Source: Castellaniella hirudinis_A
GTDB taxonomy: Bacteria > Pseudomonadota > Gammaproteobacteria > Burkholderiales > Burkholderiaceae_B
DNA length: 64,000 nt
Assembly (NCBI RefSeq): GCF_047468865.1
Contig: NZ_JBLGTV010000004.1
Span: 124,001-188,000 of the forward strand
Direction: 5' to 3'
The notes below the pieces were generated by a model. That model searched no databases. It was not told the origin of the DNA and saw only the letters and a program-made list of their open reading frames with translations. Shown here one piece after another: positions 41,807-51,133 of the stretch; position 1 is the first letter of the stretch; each line of letters begins with the position of its first letter. The position numbers and the translations under genes were made by a program.

Positions 41807-43240
41807 GTGACACATGGTTCCTCATCTTCCCGGCCCGGCGAAGTCGCCCTGTCGCAGCAACTGCTGGCCGCCGCCCAGGCGATCCAGGGAGTGCTGGCGG
41901 GGCGCTCCTTGTCCGATACGCTGGAACAAGCCCCCGCCGTCCTGCGCCCGGGCGCCCAGGCCCTGGCCTTTCATGCCATGCGCCAGCTGGGTTTCGCCCA
42001 GACAGCCCGCACCATCCTGGCGCCCCGGCGCCCGCCGGATCGCCTGACCGAAGCCCTGCTGCTGCTGGGCCTGAGTCTGCTGGAAGCCAGCCTGCGGCAG
42101 GCCGAGGGCGCGGCCCCGGCCCCGGGCACGCCGATCTACACAGCACACACGCTGGTTCACCAGATGGTGCAGGCGGCCCAGTCCCATCGCAAGACGCGGC
42201 CCGCCAAGGCGCTGGTCAACGCGGTTCTGCGCCGCTATGGCCGTGAACGCGCCGCCCTGTCCGGGCAAATCCTCAGCCAGCCGCTGGCCCGCTGGAACCA
42301 CCCGGACTGGTGGGTGGCCGCCCTGCGGCAGGCCTGGCCGCAGCAATGGCAAGCCATCCTGCAGGCCGCCGACCAGCCCCCGCCGCTGACGCTGCGCGTC
42401 AACACGCGCCAGCTGTCGCGCGACGACCTGCTGGCGCGCTTGCGGCAGGCGGGCATCGCCGCCCGGCCGGTGGCCGGCGCGGGGCTGATCCTGGCGCGGG
42501 CCTGCCCCGTGCGCGACATCCCGGGCTTCGAGCAAGGCTGGTGGTCGGTGCAGGACGCGTCCGCCCAACGGGCGGGCGAACTGCTGCCCCTGCAAGACGG
42601 CATGCGCGTGCTGGACGCCTGCGCCGCCCCGGGCGGCAAGACCGCCCACCTGCTGGAGCGCCACACGCTGTCGCTCACCGCCCTGGACAGCGATGCCCGG
42701 CGCCTGGCCCGCGTGGCCGACAACCTGCGGCGCCTGCGCCTGACGCCCGCGGCAGACGCCGCGCCATCCCCGCAACCCCGCCCGCCGACCCCGCCACGCC
42801 CGCCGCAGCCTACGCCCGGGGCGGACAGCCCGTCGCGTCCGGCCGGCAGCGCGGTGCGGCTGTGCTGCGCCGACGCCGCCGACCCGGCCGGCTGGTGGGA
42901 CGGCCAGCCGTTCGACGCCATCCTGGCCGACGTGCCCTGCACGGCCTCCGGGGTGGTGCGCCGCCATCCCGACATCCGCTGGCTGCGCCGCGCCGACGAC
43001 GTGGCCCGCACCGCAGCGCTGCAGGCCCGCATCGTGGATGCCCTGTGGCCCCTGCTGGCCCCGGGCGGCCATCTGCTGTATGCCACCTGCTCGATCTTCC
43101 CCCAGGAAGGCGAACAACAGATCCAGGCCTTTCTGCGGCGCCACCCGGATGCCCGGCGGCAGGACGCCCCCGGGCAGATCCTGCCGGGCGGCCCGGATCA
43201 GGGCGACGGGTTTTTCTATGCCCTGATGCGGAAGTCCTGA
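41807..43240 (+). CDS. rsmB: 16S rRNA (cytosine(967)-C5)-methyltransferase RsmB
   Basis: A 477-residue enzyme: NusB-like N-terminal domain (about 10-150) and a C5-methyltransferase domain with SAM motif VLDACAAPGGKTAHLL, the first catalytic-region Cys in ADVPCTASGVVRRHPD, and the nucleophile Cys in LLYATCSIF. A proline-rich insert (SPQPRPPTPPRPPQPTP) interrupts the domain after the second SAM-fold strand. The start is GTG 41807 (VTHGSSSS) with AGGA upstream; a TTG seven codons earlier is possible, and the nearby ATG is out of frame. Confidence 0.93.
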   Translation: MTHGSSSSRPGEVALSQQLLAAAQAIQGVLAGRSLSDTLEQAPAVLRPGAQALAFHAMRQLGFAQTARTILAPRRPPDRLTEALLLLGLSLLEASLRQAEGAAPAPGTPIYTAHTLVHQMVQAAQSHRKTRPAKALVNAVLRRYGRERAALSGQILSQPLARWNHPDWWVAALRQAWPQQWQAILQAADQPPPLTLRVNTRQLSRDDLLARLRQAGIAARPVAGAGLILARACPVRDIPGFEQGWWSVQDASAQRAGELLPLQDGMRVLDACAAPGGKTAHLLERHTLSLTALDSDARRLARVADNLRRLRLTPAADAAPSPQPRPPTPPRPPQPTPGADSPSRPAGSAVRLCCADAADPAGWWDGQPFDAILADVPCTASGVVRRHPDIRWLRRADDVARTAALQARIVDALWPLLAPGGHLLYATCSIFPQEGEQQIQAFLRRHPDARRQDAPGQILPGGPDQGDGFFYALMRKS

Positions 43241-43329
43241 CGGCCGGCCCGCCGGGACGGGCCGGCGGCTTGCACTCTGCGGCCGCCTCATCAACAATAC
43301 TGCCATCCGATGTCCAAGCCGTCCCGCGT

Positions 43330-43896
43330 ATGCCACGCCTTCTGTTCGTCCTGATCCTCTGCCTGTCCAACCTGCTGCCCACGGCCCATGGCCAGGACAA
43401 CGCGGTCAGCCGCATCGAGCCCGCCGCCCGGCAAGGGCAACTGGTCATCGACGCCGACATCGACTTCACCCTGGGCGGAGAACTGCGCAACGCCGCCCAG
43501 AAAGGCGTCCCCCTGTACTTCACCATCGACCTGTCCATCCACGAGCCGCGCTGGTGGTGGTTCGACAAAACCATCGTCCAGGCCGAGCAGACCTGGCGCA
43601 TCCAGTTCAATGCCCTGACCCGCCAATGGCGCACCAGCCTGGGCGATATCTCGCTGCCCGCGACCACGCTGGACGAAGCCTTGGATCTGGTGCGCCACAT
43701 CCGCGATTGGCCGGTCGCGCCGGTCGACCGCCTGGCACCCGGCCAGGAATACAAGGGCGCGCTGCGCCTGCGCCTGGACACGGCCCGTCTGGCCCGTCCT
43801 TTCCAGGTGGACGCCCTCAACAGCAATGCCTGGTCACTGACCACCCCATGGAAAAATTTCACTTTCACCCTTTCCGACGACACGCCCCGCGACTGA
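43330..43896 (+). CDS. DUF4390 exported protein
   Basis: A 188-residue protein with signal peptide (about 1-21, LLPTAHGQ) and a DUF4390 domain: LTFSIDLSIHEPRWWWFDK-type pattern (here FTIDLSIHEPRWWWFDKTI), then RQWRTSLGDI. It lies between rsmB and ntrY in many Burkholderiales and has no known function; linkage suggests a periplasmic partner of NtrY. Its last 49 bases overlap the ntrY start. Confidence 0.85.
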   Translation: MPRLLFVLILCLSNLLPTAHGQDNAVSRIEPAARQGQLVIDADIDFTLGGELRNAAQKGVPLYFTIDLSIHEPRWWWFDKTIVQAEQTWRIQFNALTRQWRTSLGDISLPATTLDEALDLVRHIRDWPVAPVDRLAPGQEYKGALRLRLDTARLARPFQVDALNSNAWSLTTPWKNFTFTLSDDTPRD

Positions 43897-46229
43897 TCCG
43901 CTGGACCCTGCGCATCGCCCTGCTGGTCGCCGCCGTCAGCGCCCTGGCCCTGCTGGGGTTGCTGGTGTGGTCCACCGGCAACGCGTCGCGCTATGCCCAG
44001 CAATACGATTTGCTGCTGCTGCTCAATGGCGTGCTGGCCGTGGCCCTGATGTCCTGGGTGGCCCTGCTGGTGATCCGCCTGGTGCGCCAGGTGCGCAGGC
44101 GCCAGTTCGGCGCCCGGCTGACGGCGCGGTTCACCCTGTACTTCACCCTGATCGGCGTGCTGCCCGGCATCATCATCTATGTGTTGTCGGTGCAGTTCAT
44201 GTCCCGCTCCATCGAGTCCTGGTTCAACGTGCGCGTGGACAGCGCCCTGGAAGCCGGCCTGAACCTGGGGCGCGCGGCGCTGGACGCCCAACTGGCCGAA
44301 CTCAGCCAGCGCGCGCACGGCATGGCCCTGCGCCTGAACAACATCAGCGACACCGAAACCACCCTGCTGATGACGGCGCTGCGCGAATCCAACCACATCG
44401 ACGAGACCATGGTCTTTACCGGCAATGGCCGGCTGGTGGCGTTTTCCAGCACGGACTTCAGCCAATTACTGCCCGATCTGCCGCCCAGCAGCGTCATGAA
44501 CCAGCTGCGCGTCGCCCAGGGCTACGCCGCCGCCGAGGCCGACATCGGCCCGGCCAGCGGCCCGGTCAGCAACGGCCTGCACCTGCGGGTCATCATCCCC
44601 CTGACCACCGCCACCGACCGCCTGGGCAACCCCATGGGCCTGGGGGGCGACAGCCGCTGGCTGCAAGTCATCCAGGCCGTGCCCGAAAGCATCGCCCACA
44701 ACGCCAGCCAGGTGCAGCAAGGCTTCCAGGACTACCAAGAGCTGGCCCTGTCGCGCCTGGGGCTGCGCAAGCTGTACGGCATTACCCTGACCCTGGCCCT
44801 GATCCTGGCCATGTTCGCCGCCGTGGTCGCGGCGCTGGCTGTCTCCCGGCGGCTGGTGCATCCCCTGTTGGCACTGGCCTCGGGCACCCAGGCCGTGGGG
44901 GTCGGCGACTACCGCCCCCTGCCCGAGCCCCCCGCCCGCGACGAAGTCGGCCAGCTGACCCGGTCCTTCAATGCCATGACCCGCCAACTGGACGAAGCCC
45001 GGCGCATGGTCGATCGCCACCGCCATCAGTTGGAACAAAGCAACCTGTACCTGGAAACCGTACTCAGCAACCTGTCGTCGGGCGTCCTGGTGTTCGATGG
45101 CGCCTTCAGGCTGACCCTGTTCAACCACGGGGCGCAAGCCATCCTGCACCTGGACTTGCGCACTTGCCAGGGCCGCCCCCTGGAAACCATCGAAGGGGCG
45201 CTGGCCTTCGCGGCCCTGATCCGCCAGGCCTTCGCGGCCCACGACGCCGTCGAGTCCACGCGCCCTTACTGGCAGCAGCAATTCGAGATCGAACTGCAAG
45301 CCGCCACGGACAACGAACGCAAGAAACACGTGGCCACCCTGCTGGCCCGAGGCTCCCGCCTAGTCATGGAAGACCGCGAAACCGCCTACCTGGTGGTTTT
45401 CGACGACATCAGCGAGGTGATCTCCGCCAACCGCACGGTGGCCTGGGGCGAAGTGGCCCGCCGGCTCGCCCATGAAATCAAGAACCCCCTGACACCGATC
45501 CAGCTGTCCGCCGAGCGCCTGGCCATGAAGCTGGCCGACCGCCTGGGCGCGGAAGACGCCGCGATGCTGCAACGCAGCACCCAAACCATCGTCAACCAGG
45601 TCAGCTCTCTGAAGCGCATGGTCGACGATTTCCGCGAATACGCCCGCACCCCGCCGGCGCAGATGCAGACCATCGACCTGAACACCCTGCTGGCGGACGT
45701 CCTGAGCCTGTACGGCTGGGATCCGGCCGACACCGAGCACGGCCGGCAGCCGAACGGCGCGCACATCGACGCCCGGCTGGGCCCGGCGCTGCCGCCGATC
45801 CAGGGCGACCCCGCGCAACTGCGCCAGGTCATCCACAACCTGCTGGCCAACGCCCGCGACGCCGCCCAGGCCCATGCCGCGCCGGGCACCGCCGAAATCC
45901 GGGTGCAGACCCGCCTGATCGCAGCGGACAGCCCGGCCGCCCAGACACGCGTCTGCCTGACGGTTTCGGACAACGGCCCCGGGTTTTCCCCCGAAGTGCT
46001 GCACCGGGTATTCGAGCCCTATGTCACGACCAAGGCCACCGGCACCGGCCTGGGGTTGGCGATCGTCAAGAAAATCGTGGAAGAACATGGCGCCCAGGTG
46101 GATATTTCCAACCGCACCGAAGGCGGCGCGCGCATCTCCATCCTGTTCTCCGACCTGGCCGCCCCATCCGCGCGGCTGGACGCAAACGCCCGGGCACAGG
46201 ATAATACAAGTATTCAACACGAGAGGTGA
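43848..46229 (+). CDS. ntrY: NtrY-like sensor histidine kinase
   Basis: A 793-residue membrane kinase. N-terminal hydrophobic segments (about 19-41, 53-75, 100-120), a periplasmic region (about 125-300), another helix (about 308-332), a HAMP domain (SRRLVHPLLALASGTQA), a PAS domain (about 400-510) and the kinase core. The H-box is RRLAHEIKNPLTPIQLSAER, the N box is IHNLLANARDA, and the G boxes are DNGPGF and GTGLGLAIVKKI. The layout matches NtrY. Its partner response regulator follows after one base. Confidence 0.92.
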   Translation: MEKFHFHPFRRHAPRLIRWTLRIALLVAAVSALALLGLLVWSTGNASRYAQQYDLLLLLNGVLAVALMSWVALLVIRLVRQVRRRQFGARLTARFTLYFTLIGVLPGIIIYVLSVQFMSRSIESWFNVRVDSALEAGLNLGRAALDAQLAELSQRAHGMALRLNNISDTETTLLMTALRESNHIDETMVFTGNGRLVAFSSTDFSQLLPDLPPSSVMNQLRVAQGYAAAEADIGPASGPVSNGLHLRVIIPLTTATDRLGNPMGLGGDSRWLQVIQAVPESIAHNASQVQQGFQDYQELALSRLGLRKLYGITLTLALILAMFAAVVAALAVSRRLVHPLLALASGTQAVGVGDYRPLPEPPARDEVGQLTRSFNAMTRQLDEARRMVDRHRHQLEQSNLYLETVLSNLSSGVLVFDGAFRLTLFNHGAQAILHLDLRTCQGRPLETIEGALAFAALIRQAFAAHDAVESTRPYWQQQFEIELQAATDNERKKHVATLLARGSRLVMEDRETAYLVVFDDISEVISANRTVAWGEVARRLAHEIKNPLTPIQLSAERLAMKLADRLGAEDAAMLQRSTQTIVNQVSSLKRMVDDFREYARTPPAQMQTIDLNTLLADVLSLYGWDPADTEHGRQPNGAHIDARLGPALPPIQGDPAQLRQVIHNLLANARDAAQAHAAPGTAEIRVQTRLIAADSPAAQTRVCLTVSDNGPGFSPEVLHRVFEPYVTTKATGTGLGLAIVKKIVEEHGAQVDISNRTEGGARISILFSDLAAPSARLDANARAQDNTSIQHER

Positions 46230-46230
46230 T

Positions 46231-46941
46231 ATGGCCCGAATCCTGGTGGTCGACGATGAAATCGGCATCCGCGAACTACTCTCCGAAATCCTCTACGACG
46301 AAGGTCACTCGGTAGAGCTTGCCGAAAATGCCGCCCAGGCTCGCGATTATCGTCTGCGCCAGCGGCCGGATCTGGTTCTGCTGGATATCTGGATGCCGGA
46401 TATCGACGGGGTCAGCCTGCTGAAAGAATGGTCCAGCCAAGGCCTGCTGAACATGCCCGTCATCATGATGAGCGGCCACGCCACGGTGGACACGGCCGTC
46501 GAGGCCACACGCATCGGCGCGGTGGATTTCCTGGAAAAACCCATTACGCTGCAAAAACTGCTCAAGACCGTGGCGGCGGGCTTGGCGCGCCCGGTCATCC
46601 CGGCCGCCATGCGCATGCGCACCGAACGCCCGGTCATGCCGCCCGATCCCGTGTTCACGCAGCCGCCGGCGCTGGGCGCGCCGGGCAGCCCCCCCGTCGG
46701 GGCGCCGCCCGCAGCCGCCCCGACGGGGGACGACTCCCACCTGGGGTCGATCTCCCTGAACCAGCCCCTGCGCGAAGCACGCGACGAATTCGAGCGCATT
46801 TACTTCGAATACCACCTGCTGCACGAAAACCACAGCATGACCCGGGTGTCCGAGCGCACCGGCCTGGAACGCACCCACCTGTACCGCAAGCTGAAGCAGT
46901 TGGGGATCGACACCTCGCGCAAGAAATCCTCCAACGGCTGA
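46231..46941 (+). CDS. NtrX-like response regulator without AAA+ domain
   Basis: A 236-residue regulator: receiver domain (about 1-120) with VVDDE, phospho-acceptor Asp52 (LLDIWMPDIDG) and KPITLQK, a Pro/Ala-rich linker (about 128-170), then a Fis-type helix-turn-helix (about 195-232; SERTGLERTHLYRKLKQLG). Canonical NtrX is about 450 residues with a sigma-54-activating AAA+ module between; that module is missing here with no remnant. The receiver and Fis parts are clearly NtrX-like and the gene pairs with ntrY. AGAGGTGAT precedes the ATG. Confidence 0.88.
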   Translation: MARILVVDDEIGIRELLSEILYDEGHSVELAENAAQARDYRLRQRPDLVLLDIWMPDIDGVSLLKEWSSQGLLNMPVIMMSGHATVDTAVEATRIGAVDFLEKPITLQKLLKTVAAGLARPVIPAAMRMRTERPVMPPDPVFTQPPALGAPGSPPVGAPPAAAPTGDDSHLGSISLNQPLREARDEFERIYFEYHLLHENHSMTRVSERTGLERTHLYRKLKQLGIDTSRKKSSNG

Positions 46942-46947
46942 AAACCC

Positions 46948-46972
46948 GGGCGGCACGCGGCCCCCGCCGCCC
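46948..46972 (-). terminator. Hairpin between convergent ntrX-like gene and fmt
   Basis: Stem GGGCGGC (46948-46954) with GCCGCCC (46966-46972). Read on the minus strand it is followed shortly by GGGTTTT, so it can terminate fmt; for the plus strand no T run is seen. Confidence 0.55.
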
Positions 46973-47005
46973 TCCGGGCCTTGGCGGGACGCGAAAGCCG
47001 AAAGA

Positions 47006-47992
47006 TCAGCGGCCCGGATACGACTGCATGAACACCGCCGCCGGCTGGCGGCGACCGCCGGCGCGCTGCAGCTGCGTGATGCGCAGCACGCCCGCCGCGG
47101 TGGCCACGTCGACCCCCGCCGCCCCCAGGCGCAGAATCGTCCCCGGCACGGCAGACCGCCCCGCCCCGGCGTCGCCCCGCCCCGCATCCTGCGTCCAGTC
47201 GTCCCAGGACAAGGCCGTCGCCGCCCAGGCCTTGACGGGCTGGTCGAGGCCCGGCAGGATCAATGTCGTGCCCGGAAAAGGGTCGAACGCCCGTATCCGG
47301 CGCGCCAGCACCGCCGCCGGCTGGGAAAAATCCAGCGGGGATTCGGATTTTTGCAGTTTCTCGGCGTAGGTAATGCCATCCAGGGGCTGGGGGACGGCAT
47401 CCAGGGGGTCGCCCGCATCCAGGCGGCCCAGCACCCGCAGCACCGCCTCGGCCCCCAGCGCGGCCAGCCGGTCGTGCAAGGTGGCGGCGGTGTCTTCGGC
47501 GCCGATATCCAGGGGCAGCGCCAACAGCATGGCCCCGGTATCCAGGCCCGCGTCCATTTGCATCATGGTCACGCCCGTGGCGGCGTCGCCCGCCTCGATG
47601 GCCCGCTGGATCGGGGCCGCCCCGCGCCAGCGCGGCAGCAGGCTGGCATGGATATTGAGGCAACCCAGCCGAGGCAGATCGAGCACCCATTGAGGCAAGA
47701 TCAGCCCATAGGCCGCCACCACCATGACCGCCGGGGCCAGGTCCTGCAAAGCCTGCCGGGCGGCCAGGGCGTCTTCGGCAAACCGGCCGTCCAGGCGCAG
47801 ACTGCGCGGTTGGAACACAGGGATCCGGGCATCCAGCGCCGTTTGTTTCACCGGGCTGGGCTGCAGTTTCATGCCGCGCCCCGAAGGCCGATCCGGCTGG
47901 GTCAGCACCCCCACCACCTGGTGGCCGGCCTGCAAAATGGCCTGCAAGGCCTGCTGTGCGAATACCGGCGTCCCGGCAAAGACCAAGCGCAT
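47006..47992 (-). CDS. fmt: Methionyl-tRNA formyltransferase
   Basis: A 328-residue enzyme formylating initiator Met-tRNA. The N-terminal MRLVFAGTPVFAQQALQAIL, the catalytic LNIHASLLPRWRGAAPIQRA (Asn, His) and a later Asp in GVTMMQMDAGLDTG are typical, with a C-terminal tRNA-binding OB domain. It follows def by 4 bases. Confidence 0.96.
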   Translation of the reverse strand: MRLVFAGTPVFAQQALQAILQAGHQVVGVLTQPDRPSGRGMKLQPSPVKQTALDARIPVFQPRSLRLDGRFAEDALAARQALQDLAPAVMVVAAYGLILPQWVLDLPRLGCLNIHASLLPRWRGAAPIQRAIEAGDAATGVTMMQMDAGLDTGAMLLALPLDIGAEDTAATLHDRLAALGAEAVLRVLGRLDAGDPLDAVPQPLDGITYAEKLQKSESPLDFSQPAAVLARRIRAFDPFPGTTLILPGLDQPVKAWAATALSWDDWTQDAGRGDAGAGRSAVPGTILRLGAAGVDVATAAGVLRITQLQRAGGRRQPAAVFMQSYPGR

Positions 47993-47996
47993 GGGA

Positions 47997-48521
47997 TCAA
48001 GCCCCGGCGGCTTCGCGCTGGGCTTCGCGCTGCTGTTTGCGCAGCCGGGTGCGAATCCGGTTTTGTTTCAGCACGGACAGGTATTCGACGAACACCTTGC
48101 CCATCAAGTGATCCAGTTCGTGCTGCACGCACACGGCCAGCAGGCCCTCGGCATCGAATTCGTAGGGTTCGCCCTGCGTATCCAGGGCGCGCACGTGGAT
48201 GCGGGCCGCGCGCTGGACTTCGTCGTATACCCCGGGCACCGACAGGCAGCCTTCTTCGTAGACCTGTTGTTCGTCGCTTTTCCAGGTGATTTCGGGGTTG
48301 ATCAGCACATGCAGGTCGTTGCCGTCTTCGGAGACATCGATCACCACGACGCGCTCGTGCACGTCGACCTGAGTGGCCGCCAGGCCGACCCCCGGGGCGG
48401 CGTACATGGTTTCCGCCATGTCGCGCACCAGCTGGCGGATGCGGTCATCCACCTGCTGCACCGGCTTGGCCACGGTATGCAGGCGGGCATCCGGGTATTT
48501 AAGGATGGGAAGCAAAGCCAT
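47997..48521 (-). CDS. def: Peptide deformylase
   Basis: A 174-residue metalloenzyme removing the N-formyl group. All three motifs are present: GVGLAATQV, EGCLSVPG (metal Cys) and HELDHLMG (HExxH-type, read QHELDHL). The start MALLPILKYPDARL is standard. It is divergent from dprA across a 175-base gap in which I see no confident promoter. Confidence 0.96.
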   Translation of the reverse strand: MALLPILKYPDARLHTVAKPVQQVDDRIRQLVRDMAETMYAAPGVGLAATQVDVHERVVVIDVSEDGNDLHVLINPEITWKSDEQQVYEEGCLSVPGVYDEVQRAARIHVRALDTQGEPYEFDAEGLLAVCVQHELDHLMGKVFVEYLSVLKQNRIRTRLRKQQREAQREAAGA

Positions 48522-48696
48522 GATAATTGCCTGACTCTTGGAAAGATAAAGCTCTATGATAAAGCAGCTTGCCCGGCGCCCCCAGCGGGGCGGCCGCGCC
48601 GCCGGGGCACGGGCCGCTTTTCCCCGGGCCGCGGGCCGCGACAGGATCGCCACACCCCCCGCCCGCCCGCAACCGAAACATGGCACACTGCCCTCC

Positions 48697-49923
48697 ATGC
48701 CCGCACCGATAGACGACACCGAACGACGCGCCTGGATACGCCTGACGCTGGAACCCGGCCTGGGGGCCGCCCGGATACGCCTGCTGTTGTCCGTTTTCGG
48801 CTTGCCGCAGGACATCCTCCAGGCCAGCGCCGGCCAATTGATCAAATACCTGGACGGCCCGCTGGCGGCCCGCCTGCGCCAGCCCCCCGACGAGGCCGCC
48901 CAGGCCGCCATCGAGGCCACGCTGCACTGGCTCTCCCAGCCGCAGCGCCACCTGCTGACCCTGGCCGATCCGCATTACCCCAAAGCCCTGCTGCAGCTCA
49001 ACGACCCGCCGCCCGTGCTGTTCGCCCACGGGCTGCTGGATTGCCTGAACCGCCCCCTGCTGGCCATCGTGGGGGCCCGCAGCGCCACCCCGGAAGGCCT
49101 GCGCAACGCCCACGACTTCGCCCGACACCTGGCCCGGCAAGGCTGGTGCGTGGTCAGCGGCCTGGCCAGCGGCATCGACGGCGCAGCCCACCACGGGGCC
49201 CTGGACGCCGGCCCGGCGGGCGGTGGCACCATCGCCATCCTGGGCACCGGCATCGACCGCGTCTATCCCGCCAGCCACCGCGATCTGGCGCATCGCCTGG
49301 TGGCGCACGGCCTGATGCTGTCGGAGTTTCCCCTGGGCGCACAGGGGCTGCCGTTTCATTTCCCGCAGCGCAACCGCATCGTGGCGGCACTCAGCCAGGG
49401 CATTCTGGTGGTCGAAGCCGCCGCCCGCAGCGGATCCCTGATCACCGCCCGCCTGGCGGGCGAATTGGGGCGCGAAGTCTTCGCCATCCCCGGATCGATC
49501 CATTCGCCCCTGACACGCGGCTGCCACGCCCTGATCCGCCAAGGGGCGAAACTGGTCGAATCCGCCCAGGACATCGTCGAAGAACTGCGCCAAGGCCCGC
49601 TGCCCGGGCTGTTGTGCCCGCCGACCCTGCGCCCACCGGCCAGCCAGACGCCCCCGGCCCGCGACACCAGCGGCGGCGATCCCCCGGAAGCCCCCGCCCG
49701 CCTGGCCCTGGTCGCCGACCAGCCTGCCCCGGCGCCCGCCCCGCCGACCACGCCCCTCGAAGCCCAGTTGCTGCTGGCCCTGGGGTTCGAGCCCACCGAC
49801 ACGGATACCTTGCAGGCGCGCACGGGCTGGCCGGTGGGGCAACTGACGACCCAGCTCACCCTGCTCGAATTGAACGGCCGCATCGCGCGCCAGCCCGACG
49901 GCCGCTACCAGCGCCTGCCCTGA
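48697..49923 (+). CDS. dprA: DNA-processing protein DprA
   Basis: A 408-residue DprA/Smf. SAM-like N-terminal region (about 1-80), Rossmann-like core with AIVGARSATPEGL, VSGLASGIDGAAHHGAL, FHFPQRNRIVAALS and SGSLITARLA, then a Pro-rich linker (about 305-355) and a C-terminal winged-helix DprA domain. It loads RecA on incoming single-stranded DNA during transformation. Together with comF it hints at, but does not prove, natural competence. Confidence 0.94.
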   Translation: MPAPIDDTERRAWIRLTLEPGLGAARIRLLLSVFGLPQDILQASAGQLIKYLDGPLAARLRQPPDEAAQAAIEATLHWLSQPQRHLLTLADPHYPKALLQLNDPPPVLFAHGLLDCLNRPLLAIVGARSATPEGLRNAHDFARHLARQGWCVVSGLASGIDGAAHHGALDAGPAGGGTIAILGTGIDRVYPASHRDLAHRLVAHGLMLSEFPLGAQGLPFHFPQRNRIVAALSQGILVVEAAARSGSLITARLAGELGREVFAIPGSIHSPLTRGCHALIRQGAKLVESAQDIVEELRQGPLPGLLCPPTLRPPASQTPPARDTSGGDPPEAPARLALVADQPAPAPAPPTTPLEAQLLLALGFEPTDTDTLQARTGWPVGQLTTQLTLLELNGRIARQPDGRYQRLP

Positions 49924-49955
49924 CGCGCCGAATCCCGGCATCGGACAGCCCGCGC

Positions 49956-49986
49956 TTGCCTTGCCGCGAGGGCAGCGCGCTATGAT
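49956..49986 (+). promoter_or_regulatory. Weak candidate promoter upstream of the HMG-CoA lyase gene
   Basis: TATGAT (49981-49986) with TTGCCT (49956-49961) at a long 19-base spacing, about 88 bases before the ATG. The surrounding 150-base gap holds no other obvious element. Confidence 0.25.
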
Positions 49987-50073
49987 GGCAATCATCCGTC
50001 CCAGTGACGGCCGGCGTTCGGGCCCCATCCGGCCGGCCCGCCGCTGCGCCCCCCACCCCATCCTGGAACCCTC

Positions 50074-50988
50074 ATGACCGAACACATCAAAATCGTGGAA
50101 GTCGGCCCGCGCGACGGCCTGCAGAACGAAAAACAATTTGTCGATACGGCCACCAAAATCGCCCTGGTCGACCGCCTGACGGCAGCCGGCTTCGCCAATA
50201 TCGAGGCCGCCTCCTTCGTGTCGCCCAAATGGGTGCCGCAGATGGCCGACGGCGCTCAGGTCATGACGAGCATCCAGCGCCGGCCAGGCACGATCTATTC
50301 AGCCCTGACCCCCAACCAGCGCGGGTTGGAAGCCGCCTTGGCGGCCCGGGCCGACGAAGTCGTGATCTTCGCCGCCGCCAGCGAGGCTTTTTCACAGCGC
50401 AATATCAACTGTTCCATCGCCGAATCCATCGCCCGCTTCGAGCCCGTGGCGGCGGCCGCCCGGCAAGCCGGCCTGCGGCTGCGCGGCAGCATCAGCTGCG
50501 CCCTGGGCTGCCCCTACCAGGGCGAAGTCCCGGTGGCCGCCGTGGTGGACGTGGCCCAGCGCCTGCTGCGCCTGGGTTGCGACGAAATCGACGTGGCCGA
50601 CACCATAGGCGTGGGCACGGCCGCCCAGGTGCAGCGGGTATTGAACGCCGTGGGAGACATCGCCCGCCTGGACACCCAGGTGTCCGGGCATTTCCACGAC
50701 ACCTACGGCCAGGCCCTGGCCAACATCCTGGCGGCGCTGGACACCGGGGTGCGGATTTTCCATAGCTCGGTGGCCGGCCTGGGCGGCTGCCCCTACGCCA
50801 AGGGGGCCACGGGCAATGTGGCCACCGAAGACGTCCTGTACTTGCTGCACGGCCAGGGCCTGCACACCGGGGTCGACCTGGATGCGGTGGTGGGCATCGG
50901 CGCCTGGATTTCCGAGCAAATCGGCCGCCCCAGCGCCAGCCGCGCCGGCCGGGCGCTGGCCCTGAAAAACGGCTGCGAGGCGGCCTGA
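50074..50988 (+). CDS. Hydroxymethylglutaryl-CoA lyase
   Basis: A 304-residue TIM-barrel lyase splitting HMG-CoA into acetoacetate and acetyl-CoA at the end of leucine degradation. EVGPRDGLQNEK near the N-terminus, HFHDTYGQALAN (metal His) and the signature SVAGLGGCPYAKGATGNVAT with the catalytic Cys are all present. None of the other leucine-catabolism genes (liu/mcc) are adjacent. It is monocistronic by orientation. Confidence 0.93.
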   Translation: MTEHIKIVEVGPRDGLQNEKQFVDTATKIALVDRLTAAGFANIEAASFVSPKWVPQMADGAQVMTSIQRRPGTIYSALTPNQRGLEAALAARADEVVIFAAASEAFSQRNINCSIAESIARFEPVAAAARQAGLRLRGSISCALGCPYQGEVPVAAVVDVAQRLLRLGCDEIDVADTIGVGTAAQVQRVLNAVGDIARLDTQVSGHFHDTYGQALANILAALDTGVRIFHSSVAGLGGCPYAKGATGNVATEDVLYLLHGQGLHTGVDLDAVVGIGAWISEQIGRPSASRAGRALALKNGCEAA

Positions 50989-51076
50989 CCCTGCCGATCC
51001 CGGCGCACGGGATGCGCCGGACGCGCCGCCGCACGGACACGGGCGGGCGGCCGACAAAGCAAGCGGGTGCTTGCCA

Positions 51077-51101
51077 GCGCGCCCGGCCTGCCCGGGCGCG
51101 C
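51077..51101. terminator. Strong GC hairpin between convergent genes
   Basis: Perfect 10-bp stem GCGCGCCCGG / CCGGGCGCGC with a 5-base loop in the 145-base gap between the HMG-CoA lyase and aapJ-like stops. No T tract; probably a shared transcription barrier. Confidence 0.5.
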
Positions 51102-51133
51102 ACCGGAGCCCGCCGACGCGGGCATCACAGGCG

